Part shown: piece by piece, positions 1 to 13,400 of the stretch
Layout: each line of letters opens with the position of its first letter
How positions within the stretch are numbered: position 1 is the stretch's first letter
From: Maniola hyperantus
Lineage: Eukaryota > Arthropoda > Insecta > Lepidoptera > Nymphalidae
Assembly (NCBI RefSeq): GCF_902806685.2
Contig: NC_048554.1
Location: forward strand, 6,200,001-6,264,000
Reading direction: 5' to 3'
Length of the DNA: 64,000 bases
Position numbers and translations under genes: made by a program
The notes under the pieces: generated by a model
What the model saw: the letters and a program-made list of their open reading frames with translations, nothing else
Told to the model about the DNA's origin: nothing
Database searches by the model: none

Positions 1-334
1 CAAAGAACCGCCCACAGCAGACTTAATTTAACAAGAGACCTATGTGTGTGTAATTTAAAAGAATGTCGCTATCTAAATTTGTCCCATCGGGTACGAAACC
101 CGGAACCTCTCGTCTGGGAGAAGTTCGCATCGATGCCCCAGAGGCCATTAATATTGGCAAAAGGAAAACAAAATGATTACGCAAGTGTGCCTTGACATTT
201 CGCGCCGCGCGCCGCGCTGTCTGACCGGCGCGCAATGAACATCTTGTTGCCAAGTGGGGCATCCCGGCAGAACATTTTTATTTGATAGAATACTACGACC
301 CGCCCCGGCTTCGCACGGGTAGCTTATTGCAAGT

Positions 335-560
335 TTCATGGCGATCTCTAATTTTTAGGGTTCCATACCTCAAAAGGAAAAACGGAACTCTTATAGGATC
401 ACTTTGATAATTGTAAGTTTGTCTGTCAAGAAACCTACGGGGTACTTCTCGTTGACCTAGAATCATGAAATTTGGCAGGAAGGTAGGTCTTATAGCAGAC
501 ATGCGTAATAACTTAGTGTTATATTTTGGTCCACGATAAGCAACTTTGTCGTTAACCCAA
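335..560 (+). repeat. Family G interspersed repeat copy
   Basis: It shares 'tttttagggttcc', 'tataggatcactt', 'gtctgtcaagaaacctac' and 'catgaaatttggcagg' with the copy at 28492-28950 in the opposite orientation. Confidence 0.6.
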
Positions 561-760
561 TTCAATATTTAGGACCGTTTTTGGGGGGTCCGATCCGAAT
601 TTAACTTTTCCGTTTCCACCGGACTTTGAGGATTCGGTCCCGTGTTAACGTATCGTATTAGTAGAATCGTAGGTATGCATATTCGAGAAAATCACTACCC
701 TTATTATAAATGTTATAAAATAAAATATACGCAAGTTTAGTCAGTCAGGTTTATGCTTGA

Positions 761-970
761 CTAGCTGTGGCCCGCGATTTCGTCCTCGTGGATTTAGGTA
801 TGTAAAAATCCCGTGTAAACTCTTTGATTTTCAGGGATAAAAGTATAGGCTATGTCACACCAGGTTTTTACTATACCCAGATTACCTATTGCGACGAGAT
901 TGAAGGACATCCCAACAAACCAATAAACCAACAAACAACACACTTTCGCATTTATAATATTAAGTATGGA
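761..970 (+). repeat. Family B interspersed repeat copy
   Basis: It begins with agctgtggcccgcgatttcg and ends caacacactttcgcatttat with a TATAATATTAAGTATGG tail. The middle has the family B 'ttgcgacgagattgaaggac' block. Confidence 0.7.
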
Positions 971-1579
971 TATATATATAGATTGTAGAAAGTCAAGCGA
1001 ACTTTAAAATCCTAAAAAGCGCTAGATAAGTAGTATTGAATGCAGAAGCCTTGGACCAAAATTTTTATCAAGAGCTCACAAAGTAAATAATTTTAATAAT
1101 GCTACTTCTAATCCCATGATAATATTCCCTAAAATCTTGTACCATAAGCCATTTCGAATTCAAAGTCGTTAATTTCCGTTGATCTAATAGCTCATCTCCC
1201 TTGCCCTATGTCTGAGCACATGAATAGGTCTGGGCATAGTTCTGACACGTGTGAACTTTCCCATACCCACGCGTCGGCTTGCTTTTTCTTTTAGTCTCTT
1301 CGTGTATCTTTGGTATGGCCTGGTTTGATATGTGATGTTCAGATTGGAGTTTATTGTTTTTTTATATTTTATCTTGTCTTATTTATTTCTTGGTTGAATT
1401 ACTTTTATCCTATATCTAGTAGTCAGCGACTTCGTCCATGTGGATGTAAGTTTTTGCTTTTTGATTTTTCGTTTTTATCGGAATGCCATTCCGTTAAAAT
1501 GTATGTTCCAGGATGAAAGCTGTCTCTGTGCCTTTAGTCAGGATCAGTTCAGAGTTTGAACTTAAAAAAGACAGACAGA

Positions 1580-1765
1580 TGCCCACGACTTGACTTCGTT
1601 TTTAAAATCTCGTAGGACCTTTTAAATATACGGGGTCAAAAAGTAGCCTATGACTATCCCCGAGATGCAAGCTATCCCTGTATGAAATTTCGTCAGATTC
1701 AATTAATCGGATGGGCCGTGAAACGCTAGCAGACAGACAGACACATATATATTAAGTATGGATAG
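1580..1765 (+). repeat. Family A interspersed repeat copy (diverged)
   Basis: It contains 'agtagcctatgactatcccc', 'gagatgcaagctatccctgt', 'gctagcagacagacagacac' and the tail 'attaagtatggatag'. Confidence 0.65.
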
Positions 1766-2261
1766 GTGTAGGTTATGGGAAAAACCTATAGGTCTTCTCT
1801 GTTACCTGACCTCTACTAAAGAAGAATTTTCAGAGTTTTCATCTGAGAGAAGCCCAATGGGTCAGCTAGTTTTTCATTCAATAGGAACTCTGCCAAAAAT
1901 AGCTGCCCTTGTTCATATTATAATTTTTAAAGTGACTATATACAATAAATAAAATTATGATGCAACGAGGCGTACATTAAGGGGTGTACCTACTCATTAC
2001 GGCAATCAACAGCGATACTACGACAGTGGGAAAAGTCTGGGCTCAGCGACGCGGAACCGTCTTACTTCACGCTCGGCGAGCCAACCACCATGTAGATCGA
2101 ACAGATTAGGAACTGCGTGTAGGCTCTTTGTACTAAACATACAATTAGGCCCCTTATAAAGTAACCATCACATGTCTAAAACTAGCAGCATCTTTTCGTT
2201 AAGTTTCTTAAAAAAATTGCTTTGTGATGATAATAAAGTATCTATCTATTCAAGTCGATAC

Positions 2262-2525
2262 TAAAACATCCATACTAATCTTATGCGAAAGTGTGCCTGA
2301 TTGTCTGCCAGCTTTTCAAGGTCCATCTGTGCAACCGTTTTTAACGAAATTTGCTACAGAGATAGCTTGTATCCCAGCGAAGAACATAGGCAACTTTTTG
2401 TACAGAGAAAGCTTGCATCCTTACGTCCTGAAGACGGCATAGGTTACTTTTTCTCCCGGAGAATGAAATAGTTCCCACAGAATAAAATGACTATATCCAT
2501 GCGGCCGAAGTCACGGGCATAGTTG
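2262..2525 (-). repeat. Family A interspersed repeat copy with internal duplication
   Basis: This is the reverse orientation of family A, from 'catactaatcttatgcgaaa' to 'cgaagtcacgggcat'. The '(ga)aagcttgcatcc..acataggttactt' segment occurs twice, so it contains an internal partial duplication. Confidence 0.6.
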
Positions 2526-4049
2526 TGATATAAAATAAAAACAATATTCTACTTCCGTCTGCAACACAATGACAAACTATTTTCAGACAGGTACTGTATC
2601 TTTTATAATGTCTATGGTCATGAACTCGTGAATCATGCTAATTACCTAGCCAACTGTATGAAATGTGATTCTAATGATCTTTTGAGAACCTAAGCTTATA
2701 TAATTTAAGCATTAGGTAAAGCATTAGTCGAACTTATCTTGAAAATTTTCACTTTTTTCTCTGGTAGAGGACGTCATGACGTCATAATTTCTTTATTTCT
2801 TGATGTACACAGGTCTTTATATCATGCAGACGTTAGTTCGTAGTTTTGGGGTCAACTACTACGCAAAGTGAGTGCTTGCCAAGAGACTTAATGCCCGATC
2901 GCTCTATCGTGTGCACCAACCTTTATGCAGAAATCTGATCGACCGTATGCATATCAGTTACTTGGATTTATTTCAATATATTTTATAAGTATGCTTGTGT
3001 CTACAACACAAGACAGTAGCACAATAATTAGTATGGAAACAATATTTTATATGGAACTTTTGATCGAAGCATTAAATACTGAGCATCCTGAGCACACTCT
3101 CCGAAATATATCCTGTAAAACACCAATAGGCTTGCAACCTTACGGCGTTAATCAAGACTGAAGCTTCCCCAAAAGTGGTGAATCTTCGCCTATAAGTCTC
3201 CTAGCTCGACGATCAACGGCGTCTAAATGTCGTATAGTGCATATATTTTGAGAACGCACTCGCCAAACTTGCTCTATGATTGAGGGATTACGATGCAGGC
3301 AGACAATACTTCGATGCAATGCGGCACAATACGCTACAGAATTAAGACAGTCTAGCTAGTTTATCCTGACTATAACTACATGTACATGGGGCTATGGGGC
3401 GGACCAACAAATTCCTGAAAGGCTGTCAAGGCATTGGCGGTTCCTCTGGTGCTGAAAATGTTTGGACGGTGGTAATCACTTAACATCAGGTAACCCGCCT
3501 GTTTGTTTGCTCGCTAATTTTATTAAAAAAAAAGTACAATGTGCGTCAGGTTTTAGTCCGTAATATGATCGACTGAATCTTTTGTTTGCTTGATCATGTA
3601 TCATATTTCAACCACGATTTTAACACAGACACGTTGACAACATGGCAACAATATACCTAAAGGGCCATGGTTTCTAGAGTTCCGTAGAAAAACAAATAAC
3701 CTTTATATATTTCGAACCCTAAAAATCTTAAATCTATTCTAACGTTTAGTATGGAGTATATTTTTATGTATGGTGCCAACCACTCAATATGGTACACACG
3801 AATCTATAACTTAAACTAAAATGGACAGGGCTAAAAGTACTCACTCGTAGTGATTGCTATCCTTCAAATAGTTCTCTACGGGAAAGGACAGCACTAGTTT
3901 ACCTGACCTAGCTTGGCTCTGATTCATGATAACATTTTGTTTACCTGGTCTACTTTTAGACCTGAATAGGAATATTAAAGTACCTGTGATTCAAAGCTAC
4001 ATGATATGCCCAGCATTCCCTAAAACTTAAAGCAGCTTTATTTACTGTA

Positions 4050-4150
4050 CAAATCATGCCCGGAATGGTGCCAAGAATACTGGCTGCATTTCCATGCAGC
4101 CATGAGCCAGTCCTTCTGTCACCAGATGAGGCCATTAACCGCGGTAATAT
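4050..4150 (-). pseudogene. LINE reverse-transcriptase C-terminal fragment
   Basis: The minus strand reads SSGDRRTGSWLHGNAASILG TIP. The fragment at 38640-38850 reads STGDRRAGSYLGQHISLAIQ RGNAASVLGTLP. The same family box with an internal deletion here marks a dead LINE-derived piece. Confidence 0.6.
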
Positions 4151-5444
4151 ATTTACGGTTTTTCCAAAAAGTGTTATAAATAGTGAGAGATAACCCAAAA
4201 GCCCAAAGCTGTTTGGCAGTCGCTAACATATTGTTGCATAACGGTTTACCTGTCAAATGTCATCCTGTCAGTATAGATCAACAGGATCAACGGGTCGTTG
4301 TGACCGCAAGGGTTAGAATCGTGTTAGGATAGATGAATGGTGCGGCCGCGATGCCAACGCCGATAGGTGAGGATTGACGGGTAAATAAGTTATGGAAAAA
4401 CATCATAGCTATATATTTCGGTACCAAACTAAACCTATTTTATCTAGGTACCTTATTTTTTATTATTATTTCTCTTTTGCTTGTTTTGTCCGAAAAACAT
4501 TTTACTGTGATCGAAATTTGTAAGTGATGTGTAAGTGTGTTTTTTTCAAACGAAACTTGGCAGTCATGGGTAGCTTTTGGATTATTAGCAATCCCAAGAA
4601 AGAATTTTTAGATCTTTTTTATAGATCAGGATCTGTAAAAAATCTAAATCCAAGTGGATGTAGTCGCGGGCGTTGAAGTGGAAATAGAAAGATTTTTAAT
4701 TCAAAAAAACTTTAAAAAGTGCTTTTGAATCGTCAAGACAATCTGCTTGGGGCACTGTGCACTGGTTCGGACTTCGGAATTCTCTTCCTACCGACAAGAA
4801 CAAGCAAGAAACTCGGCGGATGCTCTTTTCAAATATTCATTAATCATACTTTATGCTAGTTGAGTAGTGGCCTTTAGGCCCGTGTGAAGCCGGGGCGGGT
4901 CACTAGTAAAATACAAAAGATCAATATCTAAATGAAAAATCAAACGCAGCATGAACTTGTGAAGTGAGAGAAATCATTTAAATCTGCGACGAAGACAGAT
5001 GCTCGCAAACGACAAAAGAAAAGTGAGGGCAATAAGCAAATGCGCCTTTTCATAACGCGAAATTGCTTCGGGAACAATCCGTTTTGAGACGAACGATGGC
5101 TTCTCAAAAATGATTGCCGCTTTGGCACCAGTTCGATTGAATAAATCTGTGGAAGGTACAAATGAAAATGTCATGCGCCTTGAAGAAGATACCGTGAGGG
5201 AACAGCAGGTGCAGAAATTATGTTTAAGGTTCTTTTAGGGCTCTTTTACGAGCTTTTTGATCGAAGTTTTAGAATGATATTGCATTTCGTCTTCTGTGAA
5301 TTGTTATAGTTACCGATAAAATTGAATGCTTTTCTCATTGAACGTAGCTTTGTTCTACACAAAACTCAATGGTAGTATTTTTTTATTATAACTGCACCAG
5401 TGATTTGTTTTATAGATTTTAATACATTTTATAGTAGAAGACGC

Positions 5445-5625
5445 CCACGACTTCGTTTGCGTGGATTAAGGTTTCTAAAAATCCGGTAGGATCTCTTTGA
5501 TCGCCGGGATGCAAGCTATCTCTGTGCCTTATGTCGTTGAAATTAAACGTCGGTTAAACAGATGGGTCGTGAAAAGCTGACAAAAAGATAGTCATACTTT
5601 TCATTTATAATATGTACTAGCTTAT
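5445..5625 (+). repeat. Family A interspersed repeat copy
   Basis: It contains 'cacgacttcgtttgcgtgga', 'gccgggatgcaagctatctc' and 'gggtcgtgaaaagctgac', with a TTATAATATGTACTAG tail that abuts the next family C copy. Confidence 0.65.
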
Positions 5626-5626
5626 G

Positions 5627-5872
5627 CTCGCGACTTCGTCCGCGTGGACTACAAAATTTCAAAACCCTATTTCACCCCCTTAGGAGTAGAATTTTCAAAA
5701 ATCCTTTCTTAGCGGATGCCTACGTCATAATAGCTATCTGCATGCCAAATTTCAGCCCGATCCGTCCAGTAGTTTGAGCTGTGCGTTGATAGATCAGTCA
5801 GTCAGTCAGTCAGTCAGTCATTCAGTCAGTCAGTCAGTCAGTCACCTTTTCCTTTTATATATATATAGAGAA
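5627..5872 (+). repeat. Family C interspersed repeat copy with (CAGT)n
   Basis: It starts ctagcttatgctcgcgactt, contains 'tttcacccccttagg', 'atagctatctgcatgccaaa' and 'gtagtttgagctgtgcgttg', and ends in a (CAGT)n run followed by 'ccttttatatatata'. Confidence 0.8.
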
Positions 5873-6407
5873 GATTAGTATGGTTAGTATGTATAATGTA
5901 GTTATAGAGTTCTGCACACAAAGATTTTACTATTAAAGCTTTTATAAGCCTAATATCATAATTTAAGATTATTTTGAGACAATAATAAGCCTAACCGACA
6001 TTACCTTCAAGGATGTCGTTAAAATCACGAATCTTTCCATATCATCTCACTTTGAATTTTCCGAATTCACCGCTCGTCCCTTTTCGTCTCAAAGACGCAA
6101 ATTGAAAGCTAAAGACGGTAATTGAGGGGACGAGGGGTTAATGTTCCTTTTTGGGCCGTTGATGGATCACGTCATTGTAGATAGAACGTTCCGGATTTTT
6201 TGAAGCTCAACCATCGGAAATAATTCTATTCATTGGTATGATTTTCTTGAGAAAAATTAGCCACAAAACGGCTGAGAATTGAAAAAAATACAAAGAGATT
6301 TGGGAAAAGAAATCGCATTTTTAACCTACTTCCAAAAAAGGAGGAGATTCTCAATTCAGTTTCTCTCAATGTTTTTGTATTACATTATTATAGTACATAT
6401 TATATCT

Positions 6408-6635
6408 TACTAGCTTATGCCCGCGACTTCGTCCGCGTGGACTACACAAACTTCGAACCCCTATTTTATCCGCTTAAGGGTTTAATTTTCAAAAATAGAT
6501 TCTTAGCGGAAGTCTACGTCATAATAGCTATCTGCATGCAAAATTTGCCCGTTCCGTCCAGTAGTTCCAGCTGTGCGTTGATAAATCAGTCAGTCAGTCA
6601 GTCAGTCACCTTTCCATTTTATATACATATTTAGA
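6408..6635 (+). repeat. Family C interspersed repeat copy with (CAGT)n
   Basis: It has the same layout as the copy at 5627: 'cttatgcccgcgacttcgtc', 'taatagctatctgcatgc', 'gctgtgcgttgataaatcag', then (CAGT)n and 'ccattttatatacata'. Confidence 0.8.
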
Positions 6636-8018
6636 TTTAGAGACTAGTTGATTTAGTAGAAGTTGCACTTCCGATTACAATGACATTTTACAATGCAGTT
6701 TGCGCTATGAATAATTACTTAATCTTTTTCAATTAAAAAAAGAGATATGACTGTAGTAACAAAAATTTTAGACAAAAAATGCTGTAGTTAAATTGGACAA
6801 GAGATGCGGATCACTACAATAAGTCAAAGTCAAATGATTTATTCAAAATAGGTAATAAATTACTCTTATTGATGGTCTGTTATGGTGTTAGATTATAGTG
6901 GTGATAATTATTACGCAAACTTAAAACTAAAGCTACGAGGGTTCCAAACGCGCCCAGGTCTGAGAAGAGCCCACAATATATAGGTACCTATAGTTCTACT
7001 TATTATTTGCTGAGTCCGGATAAAGTTTAGACAAAACCGTTTAAGCTGCGAGCCCACCGGACTTGATTATGGTTGAATTAAGCAAAGTACACTAATGATT
7101 TCCTGGCATAGAATTTTATAAGGATGTTCAGTGTATTTAACTAAGTCCGTGACACATTGATTAAGCCGATCACGTATAGGTAATACGTTGGAATTGCACT
7201 CGGATACAGACAGACAGATTACGACTGTCTTAGTTAGTAGTGTTTAGAAAAGACTTTTCAAGTTTGTAAAAGCAATTTAGTAAGTGATCTTTTGTTAATT
7301 GGATACTATTGAGGTTTTTAGGTCCTAATTGTTTGGTCAACAAATATTTTTGTTTGCTGAAGTAATACTTCATAGCAAAATGCCACCATTTCAATTTTGC
7401 CATTGTGCGTCTAAACTATAAACGATTTACTTACCTAAGCAAGCTTACAAATCATAATATTCAGGTAGGTACTGACTTGGCCCTGGTTTGACATGCGTGG
7501 CCTTAAAAACATTGGTTAAAATTTGGATAAAGTCTGACTAGTTGGTATTTTCACAAATGATTAGCGCTTCCAAACAGGCGAACGCGACGCATTAGATAGT
7601 TGATACTAAAATAAACCTACCTAGACTAAACTCGCTAGGAATAAAAAAAAACTTAGAATAAAGTTTTTATAACTAAAACAAATAAAGGTATCATGAAATC
7701 AAAAGAAACAATGGTCTTGTCGTTACAAAGGTTTAATTCGGACTTTATAAAAAACCTTCCGTAGCAAGGCTGACGTAACAATGTATGAAACTAATTAGCA
7801 CCTAGCCCCATAACAATTACATTTTATTGTCTGTGGATGGATTAACAGTCCGACCTTCAGACGGCAACACCCTAGAGTTGGAAACAATTGGTGTTACTAG
7901 AAACCTTGTCCGCCTTTGGCGAATGTCACACGAATTAATACGATAGCAAATGACCCAGGTTTCACACGGTTAAATCTTCTACTTAGCTTGCTGATTTAGT
8001 ACTTATTAGTTTTAAAAA

Positions 8019-8165
8019 AAACCGGTTAAGTGCGTGTTGGACTCGCACACGAAGGGTTCCGTAGCATCGTGCAAGAAATAAACTTTTTAATTTTTTTTTA
8101 TGATCCTAATCACAAACTCGCACTTAGAACCAAAAATCATTTGAGATATAGGGTTTCATCATCAT
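8019..8165 (-). repeat. Family G fragment
   Basis: It contains 'ccggttaagtgcgtgttgga' and 'cgcacacgaagggttccgta', the recognisable end of family G. The rest has decayed. Confidence 0.5.
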
Positions 8166-8837
8166 CTTAAATAGGGTTTTTCACAATCCGTCAAAAATGC
8201 CTCGCGAAATTGGTAAGTACCTATCTTGATCATTACTCTAAATCCTAGTAAAATTAATGTAGCAAACGATCATAAGTGCGAAAATCGCCCGTGAAATCAC
8301 TGTAAAGAAAATAACAGTTTCAGCAAATGAAAATGATTTGAAAGTAGCAATAATGCCCTGGATCTTTACTTCTAACCTATATTTATTAACCTGCTAAATG
8401 AATTGTCGCATCTTTATTAGGTCATTCTAGCTATGTAACTTCATCTACGACTGGTCGAATGAGATCACTCGACGCATAAAGTATCTGATTCACACCGATT
8501 GCGTAGTCAATTTATGGCATGGCAAGTGACTTGAGATTTTCCTATCATTTTTGTCTTTATGCGCCTTCGGTAAAATACAAATAAAACTTTGACGTAAATT
8601 GTCGGAACCTTTCATTCCTTATTTACACTGGTTTAACCATTTATAGGTATACTTATCTGTCTACCTATGCACTCATTTTTCTGACGGACATTGTTACAAG
8701 CAAACATTTTTCTCTAATAATTATTAGAGAAAAGTTATTGCTTATTATTTTATTGTTTTTGTTGTTGCATTTTTTAATAGTTTGTCTGCTTTGATACTCA
8801 AAGTTTGTCTGTTTAATTATTTGTATTTTTGTTTTGC

Positions 8838-9055
8838 AATCGGGTTGCGAAGCTGAAATGGCAATGGGCATATGTTAGTCGAAAAACTGATAGACGTTGG
8901 GATCCCGAGGTCGCAGCGTTGGCAGACCCCCCAATCGGTGGACAGGCGACATGAAAGTGAAACAAATCGCAGGAAGCTGCTGGATTCAAGCGGCGCAAGA
9001 CCTTGGTGTGTGGAAGTCCCTATAAGAGATCTATGCCCAGCAGCGAACTTTTATC
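8838..9055 (+). pseudogene. RTE-like LINE ORF C-terminal remnant
   Basis: The plus strand reads RVAKLKWQWAYVSRKTDRRW DPEV, then after a frame disruption ETNRRKLLDSSGARPWCVEV. This is the C-terminal end of an RTE-type endonuclease/reverse transcriptase. A stop (after GGQAT) and frame changes show it is dead. Confidence 0.7.
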
Positions 9056-9564
9056 GGACCATAAATACAACCATTTCTACCACAAAGGAATTAAACCTAT
9101 TTTAGATGGATAGAAGTGATATAGGAATGGGTGTGATAGTCATTACGCGATAGTTTCGACGGTCAATATTTGTTTTTCATTTGTTATTAACCCACGTTTT
9201 CCTGTTGTACGTAATATCGACTTCCCTTTCAGGAATATGAAACGTTTCAAACAAATTAATTCTCAGAATGGAACTGTAAATACCTAAGTAATTAGTACCG
9301 AGATAAATGTAATAATGTTTTTGTTTTGTTATGTTAACATACGTGTTATTTTGCATTGTTCAAAGATTATTTTATGACCAGAACCTAATTAAGTTTGTTA
9401 TTAGCAAAGATATTATAAAACTCCAGATAGGCAAAGCTACAATTATATTTTAAAAAGTGAAGACAAAATCGTACGCAAAACTTTTTACACCTAGGACTTA
9501 AGAGTTACGACAAAATGGCGGCTCATTACCAGGGTGGGTTTTTAGATATTTTTAAAGTAAGTAG

Positions 9565-9768
9565 ATGATGCCCCGCAACTTCGTCCGCGTGGATTTAGGT
9601 TTAAAAATAAAAAGTAGCCTATGTCCTTCCCCGGGATGCAAGCTATTTCTGTAACAAATTTCGTCAAAATCGGTTGAAGGGTTGAGCCGTAAAAAGCTAG
9701 CAGACAGACAGAGAGACAGACAGACACTCTTTCGCATTTATAATATTAATTAAGTATGGATAAAAATT
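9565..9768 (+). repeat. Family A interspersed repeat copy
   Basis: It contains 'cgcaacttcgtccgcgtgga', 'ccccgggatgcaagctattt', 'aaaagctagcagacagacag' and a TATAATATTAATTAAGTATGG tail. It has an internal deletion after 'gtttaaaaat'. Confidence 0.75.
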
Positions 9769-10303
9769 ATGCCTTGGAAACAGTGATGTTTTACATCAGT
9801 CGTAGTTTTAGAAAATCTAATTACTCAAGGCTCTTGATGAAAATATGAATAGGTTAGGTACCTAGAACTATTGATTCTTGACAAGTAAAATATGACTATG
9901 ATTATAAACGAAGAACACACCTATCACTATGTTTCATAGCTTTTTGTACTCTGACCTTGTGTCACTTTTAATTTAATGGGATTACCGTACGGACGAAGAA
10001 CGTGGCCGAATAACTATTCGTCATATTGGATCGATTTATGAAACAAGTACCTAATTAAAATGTTTTTTGAACCCGGCTCTGATTTGCACTGCTGTCTCAA
10101 CAAAATTGAATAATTTTTTGATTAAAATTTATCGGAACCGAAGGTGCAAAATCGATCGGAAGTTTTTTCTTGAAATTCTCCGTAACATCCCTACTTCTTA
10201 GCTATGCTTGATGAAAATCTGTTCAGTCGTTTGAGGATTATCTGCTCTTTTCTCAGTCGGTGTTGGCATCTCATCTCATCTGTAAAATTTATATTGTCCT
10301 CAG

Positions 10304-10448
10304 GAACACATCAACCTGGTTGGGTTCGACGCGAACCTGGGCCCAGTGGTGATGTCGCTGAAGAACGATCACATGGCCGGCCAGGACCACACCAGGATAC
10401 TCCTGAGGCTACGGACGACCACTATGCATGGACTTATTCCCACACCAA
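10304..10448 (+). CDS. Rapgap1: Rapgap1 exon a: start of Rap-GAP region
   Basis: The exon encodes EHINLVGFDANLGPVVMSLK and continues to MHGLIPTP, the N-terminal strand region of the Rap-GAP fold. The acceptor is a cag at 10301-10303 after a T-rich tract and the donor is gtaaat at 10449. It begins in phase 0 and ends one base into a codon. The preceding exon should end on a codon boundary; I did not find it in the 10.3 kb upstream. Confidence 0.85.
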
Positions 10449-13400
10449 GTAAATCCACTAAACTCTAAAGCTGCTAAGCTAATAGAGCATACTTTGACTT
10501 TGCTCAAACTTGAGCCAGTTTATGTCAGAGAAAGTTTACGTAAGCCAAGTCAAAGTATGCTCTATATCTTAGCTCTTTCGATTAGTTACAGTAACTGACA
10601 AGAAATATTGTACATCGAGAATGAGATTTCGGCTTCGTAGAGCGGTATCTCTGCCACTCATGTGACGTTTTGTCGGTCTCAACGACAGAGACAACGCTCT
10701 ACGAAACCGACTCTTTCTAAAGGTCGATGTACAATATTTTCTGCCGTACGAATCGTACAGTCATCATCGTCATCATGATCAACCCATCGCCGGCTCACTG
10801 CAGAGCACGGGTCACCTCTCAGGGGGAGAAGGGTTTGGTCTTAGTCTACCACGCTGGCCATGTGCGGATTGGTAGACTTCTGAGAACCTGACTATGCATT
10901 TCCATTGAGAAGACCATCTTTATTGTGTGGAGGCTTTGTTGTTCATCATACACTACCGAATCTAACGTGCCGAACCACCTAGTGGGTTAGCACGCCTAAT
11001 ATACAAAAAGTTGTGTCTGTCTAAGCCTTAATACCCAGTAATGACTGACCCAAGTGACATGACCCTCGTATTTAAACTTATTTATGTAGATAATAACAAT
11101 TTCAAAGTGAGTTAATGGATAAACCCCGTACGGGTGTAGACTGTAGGTACTAAGGATCTGTTTTCATTTTACGATCTTTTCTATTATCACATTAGGTATA
11201 TCTCTGGAGAACTTCAAAACTATAAATGCAGTAGTTTCATTTACTTCTGTACTATTCTCTAGAGTCTAGACATTGTAGAATACGAGATGCTTTTTAATGT
11301 TTTCATATTCTTAGTGTTAAAGTTTATTTTTTATTCATTTTCTAAAATCTAATGTAAGTAAAGTAAACCAGGGTACTTGATAAATGACGAACCAGTTGTA
11401 TATTTATAAGATACACTTTAATATTCAAAAATACTTTATAAAAATGTATTTGAATTTTTTAAAAAATCTCTTTGTCTTAGCAGACGTGACAGACAGTCAG
11501 ACAACGAAGTGATCCTATATAAGGGTTCCTTGTAAGGTACGGAACCCTAAAAAATATCTTGAGGTAGGATCAAGAAAGAATGGGAATGGAAGTAGGTATA
11601 CGGTTTAAGGAACCGACATCGCCACAACCCGACGAGGAGGTAGAGGTTCTGTATGAGGAAATCTTAAAAGCCACACATACCTCTTATTAGGTTTACAACA
11701 TCTAAATATATAAAAGGAAAAGCTGACTGCCTGACTGAATGACTGACTGACTGACTGATTTATCAACGCACAGCTCAAACTACTGGATGGATCGGGCTGT
11801 TTGGCATGCAGATAACTATTATGATGTATCTACATCCGCTAAAAAAGGATTTTTGAAAATTCATTCGCTAAGGGGGTAAAATAGGGGTTTGAAAATGTAG
11901 TCCACGTGGACGAAATCGCGATCATAAGCTAGTACAAAATAAAACGGTTCCATAAGAAAAGATTTTGCTACACAAAAATATGAAGTTATCTCAAACCTTA
12001 AGTAGGTATACCTACTTAACCTTGAGAAAATAGTAACAATGTGTTAATTTTTACAGATTCAGGCGTAATGCCGTCACCATTAAGAATGGCTAAAATGGTG
12101 AACGATCAAGTGAATGTGGACAACTTCATGGCTGTAATGTGTCTCAACGCATCATCCCTCATCGCCACCTTCGACGAGCATGTGCTGGTGAACACGTTTA
12201 AGTTCGGCGTTCTCTACCAGAAGTATGGTCAGACGACCGAGGAAGAGCTGTTTGGAAATAACGAAACGTCGCCCGCATTTAACGAGTTCTTAGAAATACT
12301 TGGGCAGAAGATTATTCTTCGAGACCACAAAGGTAAACGTGAAACCGTAAAACCTATTTCTTATTTTTTCACCTACCTAGGTTATTTATGGCTTTTCTTA
12401 TCGAATACATAAAAAGTGTCTGGAAGAGATTGCTTAAAGTACATTAACTAACATCCTTAAGTGTCTAAACAGACGGACTGTACTTGTCCTGCAAGCCAAG
12501 CAGTTCACCCTGAATGCCCGTACTGCGGCGTCACACTGATAACATCGGACTGCGCACAGCGCAGTCAGTCGGCAGTTGCGATGCAGTTGTGTCAACTACA
12601 ATAAAACTGCATACCAACTGCAATTTTACAGTCGACTTGCAGACCAAATGCAGTCCGTCTGTAGATACAAACCCTAAGTTTACTTCTTTAGTTTTAATCA
12701 ATTATTGGGATTTAAATTGAAAAATGCTGGAGTGTTAGCAAAACATCGAGAAGGTGGAAAAAATATTGCTGCTACGCCAAAGACCGATGCAAAACACTTA
12801 TAGTTATAGTAAACTAGCTGAGGCCCGCGACTTCGTCCGCGTGGAATTAGGTTTTTCAAAATTCCCGTGGGAACTCTTTGATTTTCCGGGATAAAAAGCA
12901 GCCTATGTCACTCTCCAGGTCTTTATCTATACCCATGCAAAAAACCACGTCAATCCGTTGCACCGTTGCGACGTGATTGCAGGAGAAACCAACAAACCAA
13001 CAAATCAACAAATCAACAAACCAACAAACAAACACACTTTCGCATTTATAATAAGGGTACTGATATAGTTTTGCTATTGTTTATTAAGACCTAAGATTAA
13101 CCTACTAATCACAGTGGGCTATTGTCATTTCATGAAATTTTCCGTCACTTGATTTGTGTGGTTGTGCTTATTTCCAGGATACCGAGGTGGTTTAGACATA
13201 ATGAACGGGCATACAGGCACAGAGGCGGTGTATGAGCGGTTCTACGACCGTGAGATCATGTTCCACGTGGCGCCGCTACTGCCGCACACGGCCGGCGACG
13301 CGCAGCAGCTGCAGCGGAAGCGACACGTCGGGAACGACATCGTGGCGATTGTTTTTCAGGTAACTACACTAACATGTCTACATAGCTTTTTAGTCTCGAC

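Larger units (their letters stand above)
1..10303. other. Non-coding, repeat-rich; possible 5' intron of Rapgap1
   Basis: I found no exon with protein similarity here. The short open frames are uncharacteristic of genes. Family A, B, C and G repeats, an RTE fragment and a LINE fragment are listed separately. The remaining sequence is plain AT-rich DNA. Confidence 0.5.

Noticed and set aside
1310..1516. 68-codon open frame near the window start
   Set aside because: It is low in complexity, rich in Phe/Leu/Tyr from AT-rich DNA, and crosses a family A-like head.
8872..9105. 77-codon open frame as an intact gene
   Set aside because: It is a frame through the RTE remnant at 8838-9055; the true RTE frame is broken.
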